The notes: generated from the letters alone by a model not told the origin. DNA of 64,000 nt from Streptococcus cristatus (GCF_008369405.1 NZ_VSJJ01000008.1:1-64000); one strand, 5' to 3'. Positions 18,381-27,945 are shown, numbered from the stretch's first letter. Made by a program: numbers and translations.

Positions 18381-18392
18381 CTAATTCTTCAA
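18363..18392 (-). promoter_or_regulatory. Candidate promoter for gatCAB
   Basis: TTGAAG (18392-18387), an 18-bp spacer and TGGTAAAAT (extended -10, hexamer 18368-18363) overlap the last codons of aspS. This would let gatCAB be transcribed even when the aspS T-box terminates. Confidence 0.5.
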
Positions 18393-20117
18393 TTCCAAAT
18401 GCAGTTCTTTGAGCTGTCTTTGGTCCACCAAACTTGGGCTTTCCAGCATAGGATCAAAGCCAGTACCATTTTTTGGAAAAGCGATGACTTGGCGGATATT
18501 TTCTTCCCCAGCCAAAATCATAACCAAGCGATCTAAGCCCAGAGCCAAACCGCCGTGCGGTGGGAAGCCGTACTCTAAGGCTTCTAGGAAGAAACCAAAG
18601 TCCCGCTCATAGTCTTCACGGCTCATGCCCAATAGTTCAAACATCGCTTCCTGAGCCTTCCGGTCATGGATCCGCAAGCTCCCTCCACCAATCTCATAGC
18701 CGTTCAAGACGATGTCGTAAGCGTGACTGCGGAATTGGTCTGGCTCCTGTCCATCTTCAAAAATCCCCTGTGTGAAAGGATGGTGCATAGCTTGATAGCG
18801 GTTTTGGTCTTCATTCCACTCCAGCAGCGGCCAGTCCACAACCCAGAGGAAATGAAGCAGACTCGGATCGATCAAATCCAAAACTTTTGCCACTTCTATC
18901 CGCAGATGTCCCAAAGCTTCCTGACCACGACGCTTCTTGGCCATGACCAGCAGGATGAGGTCTTCATCTTTGGCCTCAAAACGTGCCAGTAAATCCTGAC
19001 TTTCAGCTTCAAAGGTGCTAGCCAAATCCCCAACCAATTGACCATTTTCAACCTTTAGACTGGCAAAACGACTGCAACCAAATTCCTTCATTTCTTGATA
19101 AAAATGACTGAGCTGTTTCTTGCTAAAAGCACTAGCCGCATCTGGCACACAGATTCCCATCACTTCCTCTTGGTTATCCAAGGCTTTCTTGATGAGAAGA
19201 GAGTCATTTTCTTGGCACAAATCCGTCAAATTCTTTAGCTCCAAACCAAAGCGCGTATCTGGCTTATCAGAGCCGAAGCGGCTCATAGCCTCTTCATAGC
19301 TGATAGTCGGAAAATCTTCCGTCAACTCTAAACCATGAGTTTTCTTGACAACAGCCTTGAGCATGGCTTCAACCAGAGTTCGGATTTCTTCCTCGCTGGC
19401 AAAACTTAACTCCAAGTCCACCTGGGTAAACTCTGGCTGACGATCGCCCCGCAGGTCTTCGTCACGGAAACAACGAACAATCTGATAATAGCGCTCAAGG
19501 CCAGCTCCCATCAGCAGTTGTTTGAGCATCTGTGGACTCTGCGGCAGCGCGTAGAATTGATTTTTAAAGATCCGACTAGGCACCAAGAAGTCTCTAGCGC
19601 CTTCAGGAGTTGACTTAGTCAGATAAGGCGTCTCCACTTCCAAAAAGTCCAAACCGTTTAAATATTCCCGAATAGTTGATGTGACCTGGTGACGCAGTTT
19701 GAGGTTATGTGTCATCTTCTCACGCCGCAAGTCCAGATAGCGATATTTCTGGCGCAGGTCTTCCCCTGTATGGGCATGCTGGTCCAGCTCAAAAGGCAGA
19801 ACCTTGCTGCTAGCAATGACTTCAATCTTTTCAGCTCGAAGCTCCACCTGACCAGACTTGATGGCCTTGTTGACAAAGCGCTCTTCCCGCTGAACGACTT
19901 GCCCCGTCACTGCAATGACATCCTCTTTGCCAATTTCTTCTAGCCTAGCAAAATCTTCAATCTCACCGCCAACGAAGACCTGAAGCAAGCCCTCGCGGTC
20001 CCGCAATTCAATAAAGGCTAGCTTACCGTGATTGCGGATATTAGCCACCCAGCCAGTTGCGGTCATGGTCTGTCCGACCTGCTCTAAACCGTAGTTTCCG
20101 ATAAAAATTTCTTTCAT
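18381..20117 (-). CDS. aspS: Aspartyl-tRNA synthetase, probably non-discriminating (AspS2 type)
   Basis: The 578-residue class II synthetase has an N-terminal OB anticodon domain, motif 2 (FRDEDLRGDRQPEFTQVD), a GAD insertion and motif 3 (GGLALGLDRLVM). In the anticodon domain the segment RNHGKLAF places His30 where non-discriminating AspRS such as the Pseudomonas enzyme has His and discriminating enzymes have Leu. A second specificity position (REERFVN) is basic, so the evidence is mixed. The N-terminus MKEIFIGNYGLEQVGQ differs from the usual streptococcal AspRS as I remember it, so this may be a second copy that also charges tRNA(Asn) for GatCAB to amidate. Confidence 0.88.
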   Translation of the reverse strand: MKEIFIGNYGLEQVGQTMTATGWVANIRNHGKLAFIELRDREGLLQVFVGGEIEDFARLEEIGKEDVIAVTGQVVQREERFVNKAIKSGQVELRAEKIEVIASSKVLPFELDQHAHTGEDLRQKYRYLDLRREKMTHNLKLRHQVTSTIREYLNGLDFLEVETPYLTKSTPEGARDFLVPSRIFKNQFYALPQSPQMLKQLLMGAGLERYYQIVRCFRDEDLRGDRQPEFTQVDLELSFASEEEIRTLVEAMLKAVVKKTHGLELTEDFPTISYEEAMSRFGSDKPDTRFGLELKNLTDLCQENDSLLIKKALDNQEEVMGICVPDAASAFSKKQLSHFYQEMKEFGCSRFASLKVENGQLVGDLASTFEAESQDLLARFEAKDEDLILLVMAKKRRGQEALGHLRIEVAKVLDLIDPSLLHFLWVVDWPLLEWNEDQNRYQAMHHPFTQGIFEDGQEPDQFRSHAYDIVLNGYEIGGGSLRIHDRKAQEAMFELLGMSREDYERDFGFFLEALEYGFPPHGGLALGLDRLVMILAGEENIRQVIAFPKNGTGFDPMLESPSLVDQRQLKELHLELKN

Positions 20118-20434
20118 ATTCTTTCCCTCTCAAATCCATTTGCAAGCCGCCCTCTCCTTAGGCATATTAGCAACTCTCTTCCAGTATCTCCACTTTTCCC
20201 TTTGCAAAATAAAAAGCTTCCGTCTCTGAAACAGACGAAAGCCGTGGTACCACTGTTATTCGCCGCCCTAAAAGGCAGCCTCTACGCTCGTAACGTGAGC
20301 GACGTTTATGCTTGATCACACAAAAGATTACGAAGCATGTTCTTCGGTTTTTGCTTTCTTGGTGCTGCTCTCAGCTATCAGCACTCTCTGTGCAAGTTAG
20401 CAAGCCTACTCTGCTTCTCTTTTACTCTTAAATT
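20118..20434 (-). promoter_or_regulatory. T-box leader of aspS
   Basis: Stem I is closed by GAAGCA/TGCTTC (20417-20332). It has the S-turn pair AGTA/GAA flanked by GG/CC and a distal stem GTGCTG/CAGCAC. After GAA and one base the specifier reads AAC (20341-20339), followed by A. The T-box proper, AGTGGTACCACGG, is at 20252-20240. The terminator stem GCTTTCGTCT/AGACGGAAGC (20242-20216) is followed by TTTTTATTTT. Uncharged tRNA should favour readthrough into aspS. The specifier suggests tRNA(Asn), not tRNA(Asp). Confidence 0.9.
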
Positions 20435-20985
20435 GTATCTATTATAGTCGAACCCAGAACATTTTGCAAGTGGTTTAGGGCAAATTTGTGATTTTCCTCT
20501 GAAATAGAAGCCACAGCCGGCTCTACCACTTGGATCTGATACCCCAGATTATAGGCATCAATCGCTGTATGCAAGACGCAAATATCCGTCAAGACTCCAG
20601 TCAAAATGACCGTATCTACCTTTCTTTCCCGCAATCGAATATCTAAATCTGTGCCAGAAAAGGCAGAATAATGGCGTTTATCCATCCAAAAGACCCGAGA
20701 GTCCGCTTTGTGCTTGTCATAAAAATCCGCCAAGGGGCCATAAAGATTACGACCGCTCGTTCCCTTGATATTGTGGGGTGGAAACAGCTTGCTTTCTGGG
20801 TGAAAGTCATCATTTTCATCATGGGCATCAATAGTAAAGAAGATATAGTCGCCTCGGTCAAAAGCTGCCTCGGTCACTTGAGCAATAACTTCAGAAATCG
20901 CCTGAGCAGGCGCTCCTGCTGTTAACTTACCCTCATCTGCAACAAAATCAACTGTATAATCAATGGAAATCAGTGCTTTAGCCAT
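20428..20985 (-). CDS. pncA: Nicotinamidase / isochorismatase-family hydrolase
   Basis: The 185-residue cysteine hydrolase deamidates nicotinamide to nicotinate for NAD salvage. Visible features are the N-terminal Asp9 (ISIDYTVDF), the metal-site segment TIDAHDENDDFHPES, Lys in MDKRHYSAF and the nucleophile Cys in LTDICVLHT. It overlaps the codY stop by one base, so it is probably read with codY. Its 3' end contains the aspS promoter. Confidence 0.9.
   Translation of the reverse strand: MAKALISIDYTVDFVADEGKLTAGAPAQAISEVIAQVTEAAFDRGDYIFFTIDAHDENDDFHPESKLFPPHNIKGTSGRNLYGPLADFYDKHKADSRVFWMDKRHYSAFSGTDLDIRLRERKVDTVILTGVLTDICVLHTAIDAYNLGYQIQVVEPAVASISEENHKFALNHLQNVLGSTIIDTI
20441..20469 (-). promoter_or_regulatory. 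Promoter of the aspS T-box transcript
   Basis: TTGCAA (20469-20464), exactly 17 bp and TATAAT (20446-20441) lie inside the last codons of pncA. The predicted start near 20434 is just upstream of Stem I. Confidence 0.8.
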
Positions 20986-21773
20986 TAGTAGTCCCTCTTT
21001 TTAATTTCCTCAAAAACATCTGGGATCAGCACTTTCAGATAAGTCCCTTTCATTCCCAGCGAGCGGCTTTCAATAATCCCAGCGCTTTCCAGTTTGCGCA
21101 AAGCATTGACAATCACTGAACGGGTAATCCCGATACGATCAGCAATGACAGAAGCCGTCAGTTGGCCTTCATTGCCATTGAGCTCACCCAGAATAGCTGA
21201 AACAGCTCTCAGCTCTGAGTAAGACAAAGTATTGACTGCCATGGTCACTGCCGTTCGGCGGCGGATATTTTTCTCATCTTCTTCCCGCTGGAAGTTCAGC
21301 AGCTGGATACCGACCACTGTGCTGGCAATCTCAACCAGAATCAGGTCGTCATCCAAAAATTCTTTATCATTGCGCCAGATAATCAATGAGCCCAAGCGAA
21401 TCCCTGAAACATGAATCGGCGCGATAGTGGTCAGGCCATCTGGAAAGTCATCCTTAGTTTCCACAGGAAAAATGGTCAAATCATGCGTGACAGGCAGATT
21501 GGCCTCTGTCTCATAGACCATGTTCGCTTCTTGGACGTATCCTTTAGGGAAAGTCTTGTCTTGGAAAAAGGCTTCTACACGATCATTATTTGTCTTGTAG
21601 CGCATAAAGTAGCCCAAGAGACGGCCCTTGCTGTTGATGATGCAGGCATTGCAATGAATAATATCAGCAAGCTGGCGAGTGATCGCATTGTAAGGAAGTT
21701 CCTCCTGAAGTTGCTCTTCTGAACGTTTCAAGATAGAAGTAATCTTCCTTGTTTTTTCTAATAGTTTTGCCAT
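20985..21773 (-). CDS. codY: GTP/branched-chain amino-acid sensing global repressor
   Basis: CodY represses nutrient-acquisition and biosynthetic genes when branched-chain amino acids are plentiful. The 262-residue protein has the N-terminal GAF domain and a C-terminal winged helix-turn-helix ([20 protein letters not shown], residues ~200-220), then [11 protein letters not shown]. Its promoter carries a near-perfect CodY box, implying autoregulation. Confidence 0.97.
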   Translation of the reverse strand: MAKLLEKTRKITSILKRSEEQLQEELPYNAITRQLADIIHCNACIINSKGRLLGYFMRYKTNNDRVEAFFQDKTFPKGYVQEANMVYETEANLPVTHDLTIFPVETKDDFPDGLTTIAPIHVSGIRLGSLIIWRNDKEFLDDDLILVEIASTVVGIQLLNFQREEDEKNIRRRTAVTMAVNTLSYSELRAVSAILGELNGNEGQLTASVIADRIGITRSVIVNALRKLESAGIIESRSLGMKGTYLKVLIPDVFEEIKKRDY

Positions 21774-21800
21774 ACATTTACCTCGTATTTAGTCTCCTTG

Positions 21801-21845
21801 ATTGTATCATAATCGACCGAAATTTTCAATAATTATCTGAAAATT
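21801..21845 (-). promoter_or_regulatory. codY promoter with CodY box
   Basis: TTGAAA (21829-21824), 17 bp and TGATACAAT (hexamer 21806-21801) form the promoter. AATTATCTGAAAATT (21831-21845) matches the CodY consensus at 14 of 15 positions and touches the -35. A weaker overlapping half, AATTTTCAA (21821-21829), covers the -35. Confidence 0.8.
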
Positions 21846-21922
21846 GTGTATTGAAAAAAAATTCGCTACAATTCAAAGAAAGTCAGAGTTTAGTAATAGA
21901 AAATGACAGGAAAATCACCTCG

Positions 21923-21975
21923 CTCAAAAGAAAAACCATTTAAAACAATTCGGAAAAAATCGTTTTAAACGGTTT
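21923..21975 (-). terminator. Long terminator after alaA
   Basis: Two 18-base arms (21933-21950 and 21958-21975) pair throughout, with two G-T pairs, around a 7-base loop. On the minus strand they are followed by TTCTTTTG. The stem is unusually long and AT-rich. Confidence 0.85.
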
Positions 21976-21993
21976 ATGATTCAACATTTAGAC

Positions 21994-23208
21994 TTATCTG
22001 CGGTATTGGCGCAGGAAGCGTGTCATTTTTTCTTGGATCTGAGCTAGCTCATCTACCCGAGGCAGATAAACGATTCGGAAATGATCTGGATCCTTCCAGT
22101 TAAAGCCTCGTCCATGGACAAGGAGGACTTTTTCCTGCTTGAGGAAATCCAAGACAAACTGCTCATCATCATCGATACGGTACATTTCTCGATCAATCTT
22201 CGGGAAGATGTAAAGACCCGCCTTAGGTTTGACTGCAGACAAACCTGGAATATCTTGAATGGCATTGTAAATGAAGTTTCTTTGTTCATAAATACGGCCA
22301 CCTGGCAAAAGCAATTCATCTACAGACTGGTGACCTCCAAGCGATGTTTGCACAACCTGCTGGGCCAAGACGTTGGAGCACAAGCGCATATTGGAGAGCA
22401 TATTTAGTCCTTCGATATAACCCTTAACATGATTCTTAGGACCAGATAGCACCATCCAGCCAACTCGGAAGCCAGCGATACGGTGGGATTTTGACAGGCC
22501 ATTCATACTGACACAGAAAACATCAGGAGCCAGACTAGCTACAGGCGTATGGACATGCCCATCCATGACCATGCGGTCGTAGATTTCGTCCGCGAAGATA
22601 ATGAGATTATTTTGACGCGCAATTTCCACAATCTCTAACAAAAGGTCGTCAGGATACAGTGCTCCTGTTGGATTGTTAGGATTGATGATAATGATAGCCT
22701 TAGTACTAGAAGTGATTTTTGACTTGATGTCGTCAATATCTGGATACCATTCTGCCTGCTCATCACAGACATAATGCACAGCATTCCCACCAGCCAGACT
22801 AACTGCAGCCGTCCAGAGCGGATAGTCCGGCATCGGTACTAAGACCTCATCTCCATCATCCAAGAGTCCCTGCATAGACATAACAATCAGCTCGCTGACT
22901 CCATTTCCAAGGTAAATATCATCGATATCAACATTAGGGAAATTTCTGAGCTGGCAATACTGCATAATCGCCTTACGGGCTGAGAAAATCCCCTTAGAAT
23001 CAGAGTAGCCCTCACTATCACGCGCATTCATAATCAAATCATGAATGACCTCGTCTGGAGCGGTGAAACCAAATTCAGCTGGATTTCCTGTGTTCAGGCG
23101 GAGAATTTTTTCTCCATTAGCCCGCATCCGCATTGCTTCTTCCAAAACTGGTCCACGAATATCATAGGCTACGTGCTCCAGTTTACTGGACTTATTAAAT
23201 TCTTTCAT
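21994..23208 (-). CDS. alaA: Alanine aminotransferase (AlaA family, PLP-dependent)
   Basis: This class I aminotransferase of 404 residues is very close to E. coli AlaA/YfbQ: KSSKLEHVAYDIRGPVLEEA, YSDSKGIFSARKAIMQY, INPNNPTGALYP and the PLP Lys in GLSKSHRIAGFRVGWM. It should interconvert pyruvate/glutamate and alanine/2-oxoglutarate. It is usually labelled simply aminotransferase in streptococci. It stands alone, with its own promoter and terminator. Confidence 0.88.
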   Translation of the reverse strand: MKEFNKSSKLEHVAYDIRGPVLEEAMRMRANGEKILRLNTGNPAEFGFTAPDEVIHDLIMNARDSEGYSDSKGIFSARKAIMQYCQLRNFPNVDIDDIYLGNGVSELIVMSMQGLLDDGDEVLVPMPDYPLWTAAVSLAGGNAVHYVCDEQAEWYPDIDDIKSKITSSTKAIIIINPNNPTGALYPDDLLLEIVEIARQNNLIIFADEIYDRMVMDGHVHTPVASLAPDVFCVSMNGLSKSHRIAGFRVGWMVLSGPKNHVKGYIEGLNMLSNMRLCSNVLAQQVVQTSLGGHQSVDELLLPGGRIYEQRNFIYNAIQDIPGLSAVKPKAGLYIFPKIDREMYRIDDDEQFVLDFLKQEKVLLVHGRGFNWKDPDHFRIVYLPRVDELAQIQEKMTRFLRQYRR

Positions 23209-23239
23209 CCTATTTTCCTCAATTCATCTGAATGATTTT

Positions 23240-23268
23240 ATTATACCACCAGAAAAAAAGATTGACAA
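23240..23268 (-). promoter_or_regulatory. alaA promoter
   Basis: TTGTCA (23268-23263), a 17-bp spacer and TATAAT (23245-23240) lie just upstream of the alaA ribosome site. Confidence 0.8.
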
Positions 23269-23378
23269 TTAGGAAGAATCTGGGAAAGCTCCTTTCAACT
23301 AAAATAAGGCTTCTAATTTGGGAAAATACACTTATCCATCAAAATAATTTCACTTAATTTCTGAATTTCATTTGTAGC

Positions 23379-23407
23379 TTTACTTTTTTTCTGAAAAGGT
23401 TTACAAT
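23379..23407 (+). promoter_or_regulatory. uspA promoter with CodY-like core in the spacer
   Basis: TTTACT (23379-23384), 17 bp and TACAAT (23402-23407) form a fair promoter. The spacer begins TTTTTTCTGAAAAGG (23385-23399), which contains the full CodY core TTTTCTGAAAA but misses the outer bases. Confidence 0.5.
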
Positions 23408-23464
23408 ATAGATAAAGATATAAGAACTCGAATCTAAGATTCGACAAAAGATGGAGGTAGCTTT

Positions 23465-23920
23465 ATGACTCAACAAAAATATGAAAACATCATGGTCGCT
23501 GTTGACGGCTCTCGCGAAGCAGAACTCGCTTTTGAAAAAGGTGTCAATGTGGCGCTTAGAAATGCTTCTCGCTTGACGATTGCTCATGTAATTGATACAC
23601 GGGCTCTTCAAAGCGTATCAACCTTTGATGCTGAGGTCTATGAAGACCTCCAAGAAGAAGCGCAAAAGTTGATGACAGAGTACAAGGAAAAGGCGCTAAA
23701 AGCAGGAATTAAATACGTTGATATCGTCATTGAATTGGGCAATCCTAAAACTCTCCTTGCGACTGACATTCCCGACGAACACAAGGTTGACTTGATTATG
23801 GTCGGAGCTACTGGTCTCAATGCCTTTGAACGCCTCCTAGTCGGCTCATCATCTGAGTATATCCTCCGCCACGCTAAAGTGGACTTACTGGTCGTTCGTG
23901 ACAAAGAAAAAACATTCTAA
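23465..23920 (+). CDS. Universal stress protein, UspA family
   Basis: The 151-residue protein has the Usp alpha/beta fold, with NIMVAVDGSREAELAFEKG at the N-terminus and the ATP-binding motif GATGLNAFERLLVGSSS (G-2x-G-9x-G-S). It is therefore probably an ATP-binding dimeric stress protein. It has its own promoter, a GGAGG ribosome site and two hairpins downstream (23929-23958, and the terminator). Confidence 0.92.
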   Translation: MTQQKYENIMVAVDGSREAELAFEKGVNVALRNASRLTIAHVIDTRALQSVSTFDAEVYEDLQEEAQKLMTEYKEKALKAGIKYVDIVIELGNPKTLLATDIPDEHKVDLIMVGATGLNAFERLLVGSSSEYILRHAKVDLLVVRDKEKTF

Positions 23921-23978
23921 AAATATCTAGTAGGCAGCTGCGATAGCTGTGCCCTACTTCCCTCATAACTGTAAATTA

Positions 23979-24020
23979 AAATCCCTCATTAGGTTAGCCT
24001 AGTGAGGGATTTGTGCTTTA
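23979..24020. terminator. Bidirectional terminator between uspA and uvrA
   Basis: AATCCCTCATTAGG and CCTAGTGAGGGATT pair around TTAG. T-rich sequence follows on both strands. It serves the convergent genes uspA and uvrA. Confidence 0.85.
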
Positions 24021-24034
24021 AAACGATAACAATA

Positions 24035-26860
24035 TTATTTCAGCTTGCCTTTTAAATACTGGCCAGTATAGCTGGCTGGATTAGCTGCGACTTCTTCCGG
24101 TGTACCCGTGGCAATGATGGTTCCACCACCGACACCGCCTTCCGGTCCTAAGTCAATGATATGGTCAGCTGTCTTGATAACATCCAGATTGTGCTCGATA
24201 ACGAGTACTGTATTGCCATCATCCACGAAGCGAGCTAAAACCTTGAGCAAACGAGCAATATCCTCTGTATGAAGCCCTGTCGTCGGCTCATCCAAGATAT
24301 AGAAGGACTTACCAGTCGAGCGCTTGTGAAGCTCGCTGGCCAGCTTCATCCGCTGGGCTTCACCACCCGACAAGGTTGTGGCTGGCTGCCCTAGAGTCAC
24401 ATAGCCTAGTCCCACATCCTTGATGGTCTGGAGTTTGCGGGCAATCTTGGGAATATGCTGGAAGAATTCCACTGCATCATTGACCGTCATGTCCAGAACC
24501 TGAGCGATATTCTTTTCCTTGTAGTGGACTTCCAAAGTCTCGCTATTATAGCGGGTGCCGTGACAGACCTCGCAGGCCACATAGACGTCAGGCAGGAAGT
24601 GCATCTCAATCTTGATAATCCCATCACCCGAGCAAGCCTCACAACGGCCACCCTTGACGTTAAAGCTGAAACGGCCCTTCTTGTAGCCGCGAATCTTGGC
24701 TTCATTGGTCTTGGCAAACAGGTCGCGAATATCGTCAAAGACTCCAGTATAGGTAGCCGGATTAGAGCGCGGTGTCCGGCCAATCGGACTTTGGTCAATA
24801 TCAATCAGCCGATCCACATGTTCAATACCACTGATTTTCTTGAACTTACCTGGTTTGGCAGAATTGCGGTTGAGTTTCTGGGCGATGGCCTTTTTAAGGA
24901 TAGAATTGACCAGCGTTGACTTACCGGATCCAGAAACTCCGGTCACAGCGATAAATTTGCCCAAGGGGAATTTAGCCGTGATATTCTGCAAGTTATTTTC
25001 CTGAGCACCTGTTACTTCAATAAAGCGCCCATTTCCTACACGGCGTTCCAATGGTACTGGAATCTCGCGCTTGCCTGACAGGTATTGCCCTGTAATGGAT
25101 TTCTTGTTCTTAGCTACTTGCGCAGGAGTACCAGCTGCGACGATTTCACCGCCGAAAACACCGGCTCCTGGTCCCACGTCAATCAGCCAGTCAGCCTCCC
25201 GCATGGTGTCCTCATCGTGCTCAACCACAATGAGGGTATTACCCAGGTCGCGCATCTTCTTGAGGCTGGCAATCAAGCGGTCATTGTCACGCTGGTGCAA
25301 GCCAATAGAGGGCTCGTCCAGGATATAGAGGACGCCACTTAGGTTAGAACCAATCTGGGTCGCTAAGCGAATCCGCTGACTCTCACCTCCTGATAGAGTC
25401 CCAGCCGAGCGAGACAAAGTCAGATAATTAAGGCCAACGTTATTAAGAAAGGTCAGGCGATCATGAATTTCTTTGAGAATAGGCCGCGCAATCGTAGCTT
25501 CATTGTCAGTCAAGCTAAGCTTGTCCAACTGAAGCAAATGATCTGCAATGGACAAGTCTGAAATTTCACCGATATGCAAGCCTTCTTCACCGCCAACCTT
25601 GACAGACAAGGCCTGAGGACTGAGTCGGTAGCCGTGGCAAGCCGCACAAGTCAGCTCATTCATATAAGCCCGCATCTGCGTCCGAGTAAAATCACTATTG
25701 GTTTCATGGTAGCGACGGTTGATATTGGTGACAACCCCCTCAAAAGGAATGTCAATATCGCGCACGCCGCCAAATTCATTTTCATAATGGAAATGGAATT
25801 CCCGCCCATCTGAGCCAAAGAAAATCAGCTGCTTTTCTTCCTCAGTCAGTTCCTCAAAAGGCTTGTCCATATCAATGCCAAAGGCTGCCATAGCCTGCTC
25901 CAGCATCTGTGGATAATAGTTGGAGGAGATGGGATTCCAAGGCGCTAGCGCTCCTTCGCGCAAGGTCTTGCTGGGCTCTGGCACGACCACGTCTAGATCC
26001 ACTTCCAGCTTGACTCCCAGACCATCGCAGTCCGGACAGGAGCCAAAAGGCGCATTGAAAGAAAAGAGGCGTGGCTCTAGCTCTGGCACCGTAAAGCCAC
26101 AAACTGGACAGGCATAGTGCTCAGAAAAGAGCAGCTCTTGACCATCCATGGTATCAATCACCACATAGCCCTCAGCAATCCGCAGAGCTGCTTCAACCGA
26201 GTCAAAGAGGCGGCTACGCACTCCTTCCTTGATGACAATTCTGTCTACCACGACTTCAATATCATGCTGCTTGCTCTTAGAAAGCTCTGGCACTTCTGTT
26301 ACATCGTAGACATCGCCATCCACGCGCACCCGGACATAACCGTCTTTCTGAATCTTATCAAAAACGGTCTTATGCTGACCCTTTTTCTTGCGGATGACCG
26401 GCGCTAAAATCTGCAGTCGCTGACGCTCTGGCAATTCCAATACCTTATCAACAATCTGCTCGACAGACGAAGCCTTGATAGCCCCGTGGCCGTTGATACA
26501 GTAGGGCGTTCCGACACGAGCATAGAGCAGGCGCAGGTAGTCATTGATTTCGGTAGCTGTTCCCACTGTTGAGCGGGGATTTTTGCTGGTCGTCTTCTGG
26601 TCTATGGAAATAGCTGGGCTGAGACCATCAATCGAGTCCACATCCGGCTTTTCCATATTGCCCAAAAACTGCCGAGCATAGGCCGATAAACTTTCAACAT
26701 AGCGGCGCTGCCCCTCAGCATAGAGGGTGTCAAAAGCTAGACTGGACTTGCCCGAACCAGACAGACCGGTCACCACGACCAGCTTGTCTCGGGGAATTTC
26801 CACATCAATATTTTTTAAATTATGAGCTCGCGCTCCATGAATCACAATTTTATCTTGCAT
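24035..26860 (-). CDS. uvrA: Excinuclease ABC subunit A
   Basis: UvrA finds DNA lesions for nucleotide-excision repair. The 941-residue protein has two ABC ATPase modules, with Walker [16 protein letters not shown] near residue 33 and [15 protein letters not shown] near 640, two LSGGE signatures, and zinc-finger cysteines (CPVCG...[12 protein letters not shown]...CEVCHG). The ribosome site is weak (GTGGA). An extended -10 (TGCTATAAT) precedes it in the divergent region with corA. No LexA-type box is obvious. Confidence 0.97.
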   Translation of the reverse strand: MQDKIVIHGARAHNLKNIDVEIPRDKLVVVTGLSGSGKSSLAFDTLYAEGQRRYVESLSAYARQFLGNMEKPDVDSIDGLSPAISIDQKTTSKNPRSTVGTATEINDYLRLLYARVGTPYCINGHGAIKASSVEQIVDKVLELPERQRLQILAPVIRKKKGQHKTVFDKIQKDGYVRVRVDGDVYDVTEVPELSKSKQHDIEVVVDRIVIKEGVRSRLFDSVEAALRIAEGYVVIDTMDGQELLFSEHYACPVCGFTVPELEPRLFSFNAPFGSCPDCDGLGVKLEVDLDVVVPEPSKTLREGALAPWNPISSNYYPQMLEQAMAAFGIDMDKPFEELTEEEKQLIFFGSDGREFHFHYENEFGGVRDIDIPFEGVVTNINRRYHETNSDFTRTQMRAYMNELTCAACHGYRLSPQALSVKVGGEEGLHIGEISDLSIADHLLQLDKLSLTDNEATIARPILKEIHDRLTFLNNVGLNYLTLSRSAGTLSGGESQRIRLATQIGSNLSGVLYILDEPSIGLHQRDNDRLIASLKKMRDLGNTLIVVEHDEDTMREADWLIDVGPGAGVFGGEIVAAGTPAQVAKNKKSITGQYLSGKREIPVPLERRVGNGRFIEVTGAQENNLQNITAKFPLGKFIAVTGVSGSGKSTLVNSILKKAIAQKLNRNSAKPGKFKKISGIEHVDRLIDIDQSPIGRTPRSNPATYTGVFDDIRDLFAKTNEAKIRGYKKGRFSFNVKGGRCEACSGDGIIKIEMHFLPDVYVACEVCHGTRYNSETLEVHYKEKNIAQVLDMTVNDAVEFFQHIPKIARKLQTIKDVGLGYVTLGQPATTLSGGEAQRMKLASELHKRSTGKSFYILDEPTTGLHTEDIARLLKVLARFVDDGNTVLVIEHNLDVIKTADHIIDLGPEGGVGGGTIIATGTPEEVAANPASYTGQYLKGKLK

Positions 26861-26891
26861 CTAGTCCACACTTTACCTTTAAACTTCCTCT

Positions 26892-26948
26892 ATTATAGCA
26901 AATTTTTCTGCAAACTTTTGCCCAAAAAACTGGAATTTGTAGTATAAT
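26892..26948. promoter_or_regulatory. Divergent uvrA/corA promoter region
   Basis: The minus strand has TGCTATAAT (TATAAT at 26897-26892) for uvrA. The plus strand has TATAAT (26943-26948) for corA with TTGCCC 19 bp upstream. Neither has a strong -35. Confidence 0.55.
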
Positions 26949-26982
26949 AAGACGGTGCTTAAAAATGATTCTAGGAGGAGAT

Positions 26983-27927
26983 ATGAAACAAGTATTTTTA
27001 TCAACAACAACCGAGTTCAAGGAGATTGATACACTTGAATCGGGAACTTGGATCAATATGGTCAATCCTTCCCAGAATGAATCTTTAGAAATCGCAAACG
27101 CCTTTGGCATTGACATAGCTGACCTACGAGCACCACTCGATGCTGAGGAAATGTCTCGGGTCACCATCGAGGATGAGTACACACTGATCATCGTAGACGT
27201 ACCCATCACTGAGGAGCGGAATAACCAGACTTACTATGTTACTATCCCGCTTGGTATTATCATCACAGAAGAAGCTATCATCACGACTTGCTTGGAAAAG
27301 CTACCCCTGCTGGATATCTTTATCCACCGTCGCTTGCGTAACTTTTATACCTTCATGCGGTCACGTTTTATCTTTCAGATTCTCTACCGCAATGCCGAGC
27401 TGTATCTGACAGCCCTGCGTTCCATTGATCGCAAGAGTGAGCAGATTGAAAGCCAGCTGCACCAGTCAACTCGAAATGAAGAACTGATTGAGCTCATGGA
27501 GTTGGAAAAAACCATCGTCTATTTCAAGGCCTCCCTCAAAACCAACGAGCGCGTGATCAAAAAATTGACCAGTGCCACCAGCAATATCAAAAAATATCTG
27601 GAAGATGAGGACTTGCTGGAAGACACCCTGATTGAGACTCAACAGGCCATTGAGATGGCTGATATTTATGGAAATATCCTCCACAGTATGACAGATACTT
27701 TTGCGTCCATTATTTCCAACAACCAGAACAATGTCATGAAGACACTGGCTCTGGTAACTGTTGTTATGTCCATCCCGACCATGCTCTTCTCAGCCTATGG
27801 GATGAACTTCAAAGATAATGAACTACCTCTAAATGGCGAGCCCCATGCCTTCTGGATTATCATGTTTATCGCCTTTGCTCTGAGCGGCTCTCTGACCCTC
27901 TACCTCTTCCATAAAAAATTATTCTAA
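26983..27927 (+). CDS. corA: CorA-family magnesium/divalent cation transporter
   Basis: CorA forms a pentameric channel for Mg2+ or related cations. The 314-residue protein has the large cytoplasmic domain, a long stalk helix, and two C-terminal membrane helices with the signature YGMNFKDNELPL. The frame opens at 26965, but ATG at 26983 follows AGGAGGAG directly and is the real start. A DUF1129 membrane protein follows by 18 bp in the same transcript. Confidence 0.94.
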   Translation: MKQVFLSTTTEFKEIDTLESGTWINMVNPSQNESLEIANAFGIDIADLRAPLDAEEMSRVTIEDEYTLIIVDVPITEERNNQTYYVTIPLGIIITEEAIITTCLEKLPLLDIFIHRRLRNFYTFMRSRFIFQILYRNAELYLTALRSIDRKSEQIESQLHQSTRNEELIELMELEKTIVYFKASLKTNERVIKKLTSATSNIKKYLEDEDLLEDTLIETQQAIEMADIYGNILHSMTDTFASIISNNQNNVMKTLALVTVVMSIPTMLFSAYGMNFKDNELPLNGEPHAFWIIMFIAFALSGSLTLYLFHKKLF

Positions 27928-27945
27928 CCACCAGAAAGGACGCTT

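Noticed and set aside
23355-23369. CodY-like sequence TAATTTCTGAATTTC upstream of uspA
   Set aside because: About five mismatches; the nearby 23385-23399 core is the better candidate.
24018-24034. Possible catabolite-response element around TTAAAACGATAACAAT
   Set aside because: The required G is missing and it lies at the 3' end of uvrA, not at a promoter.
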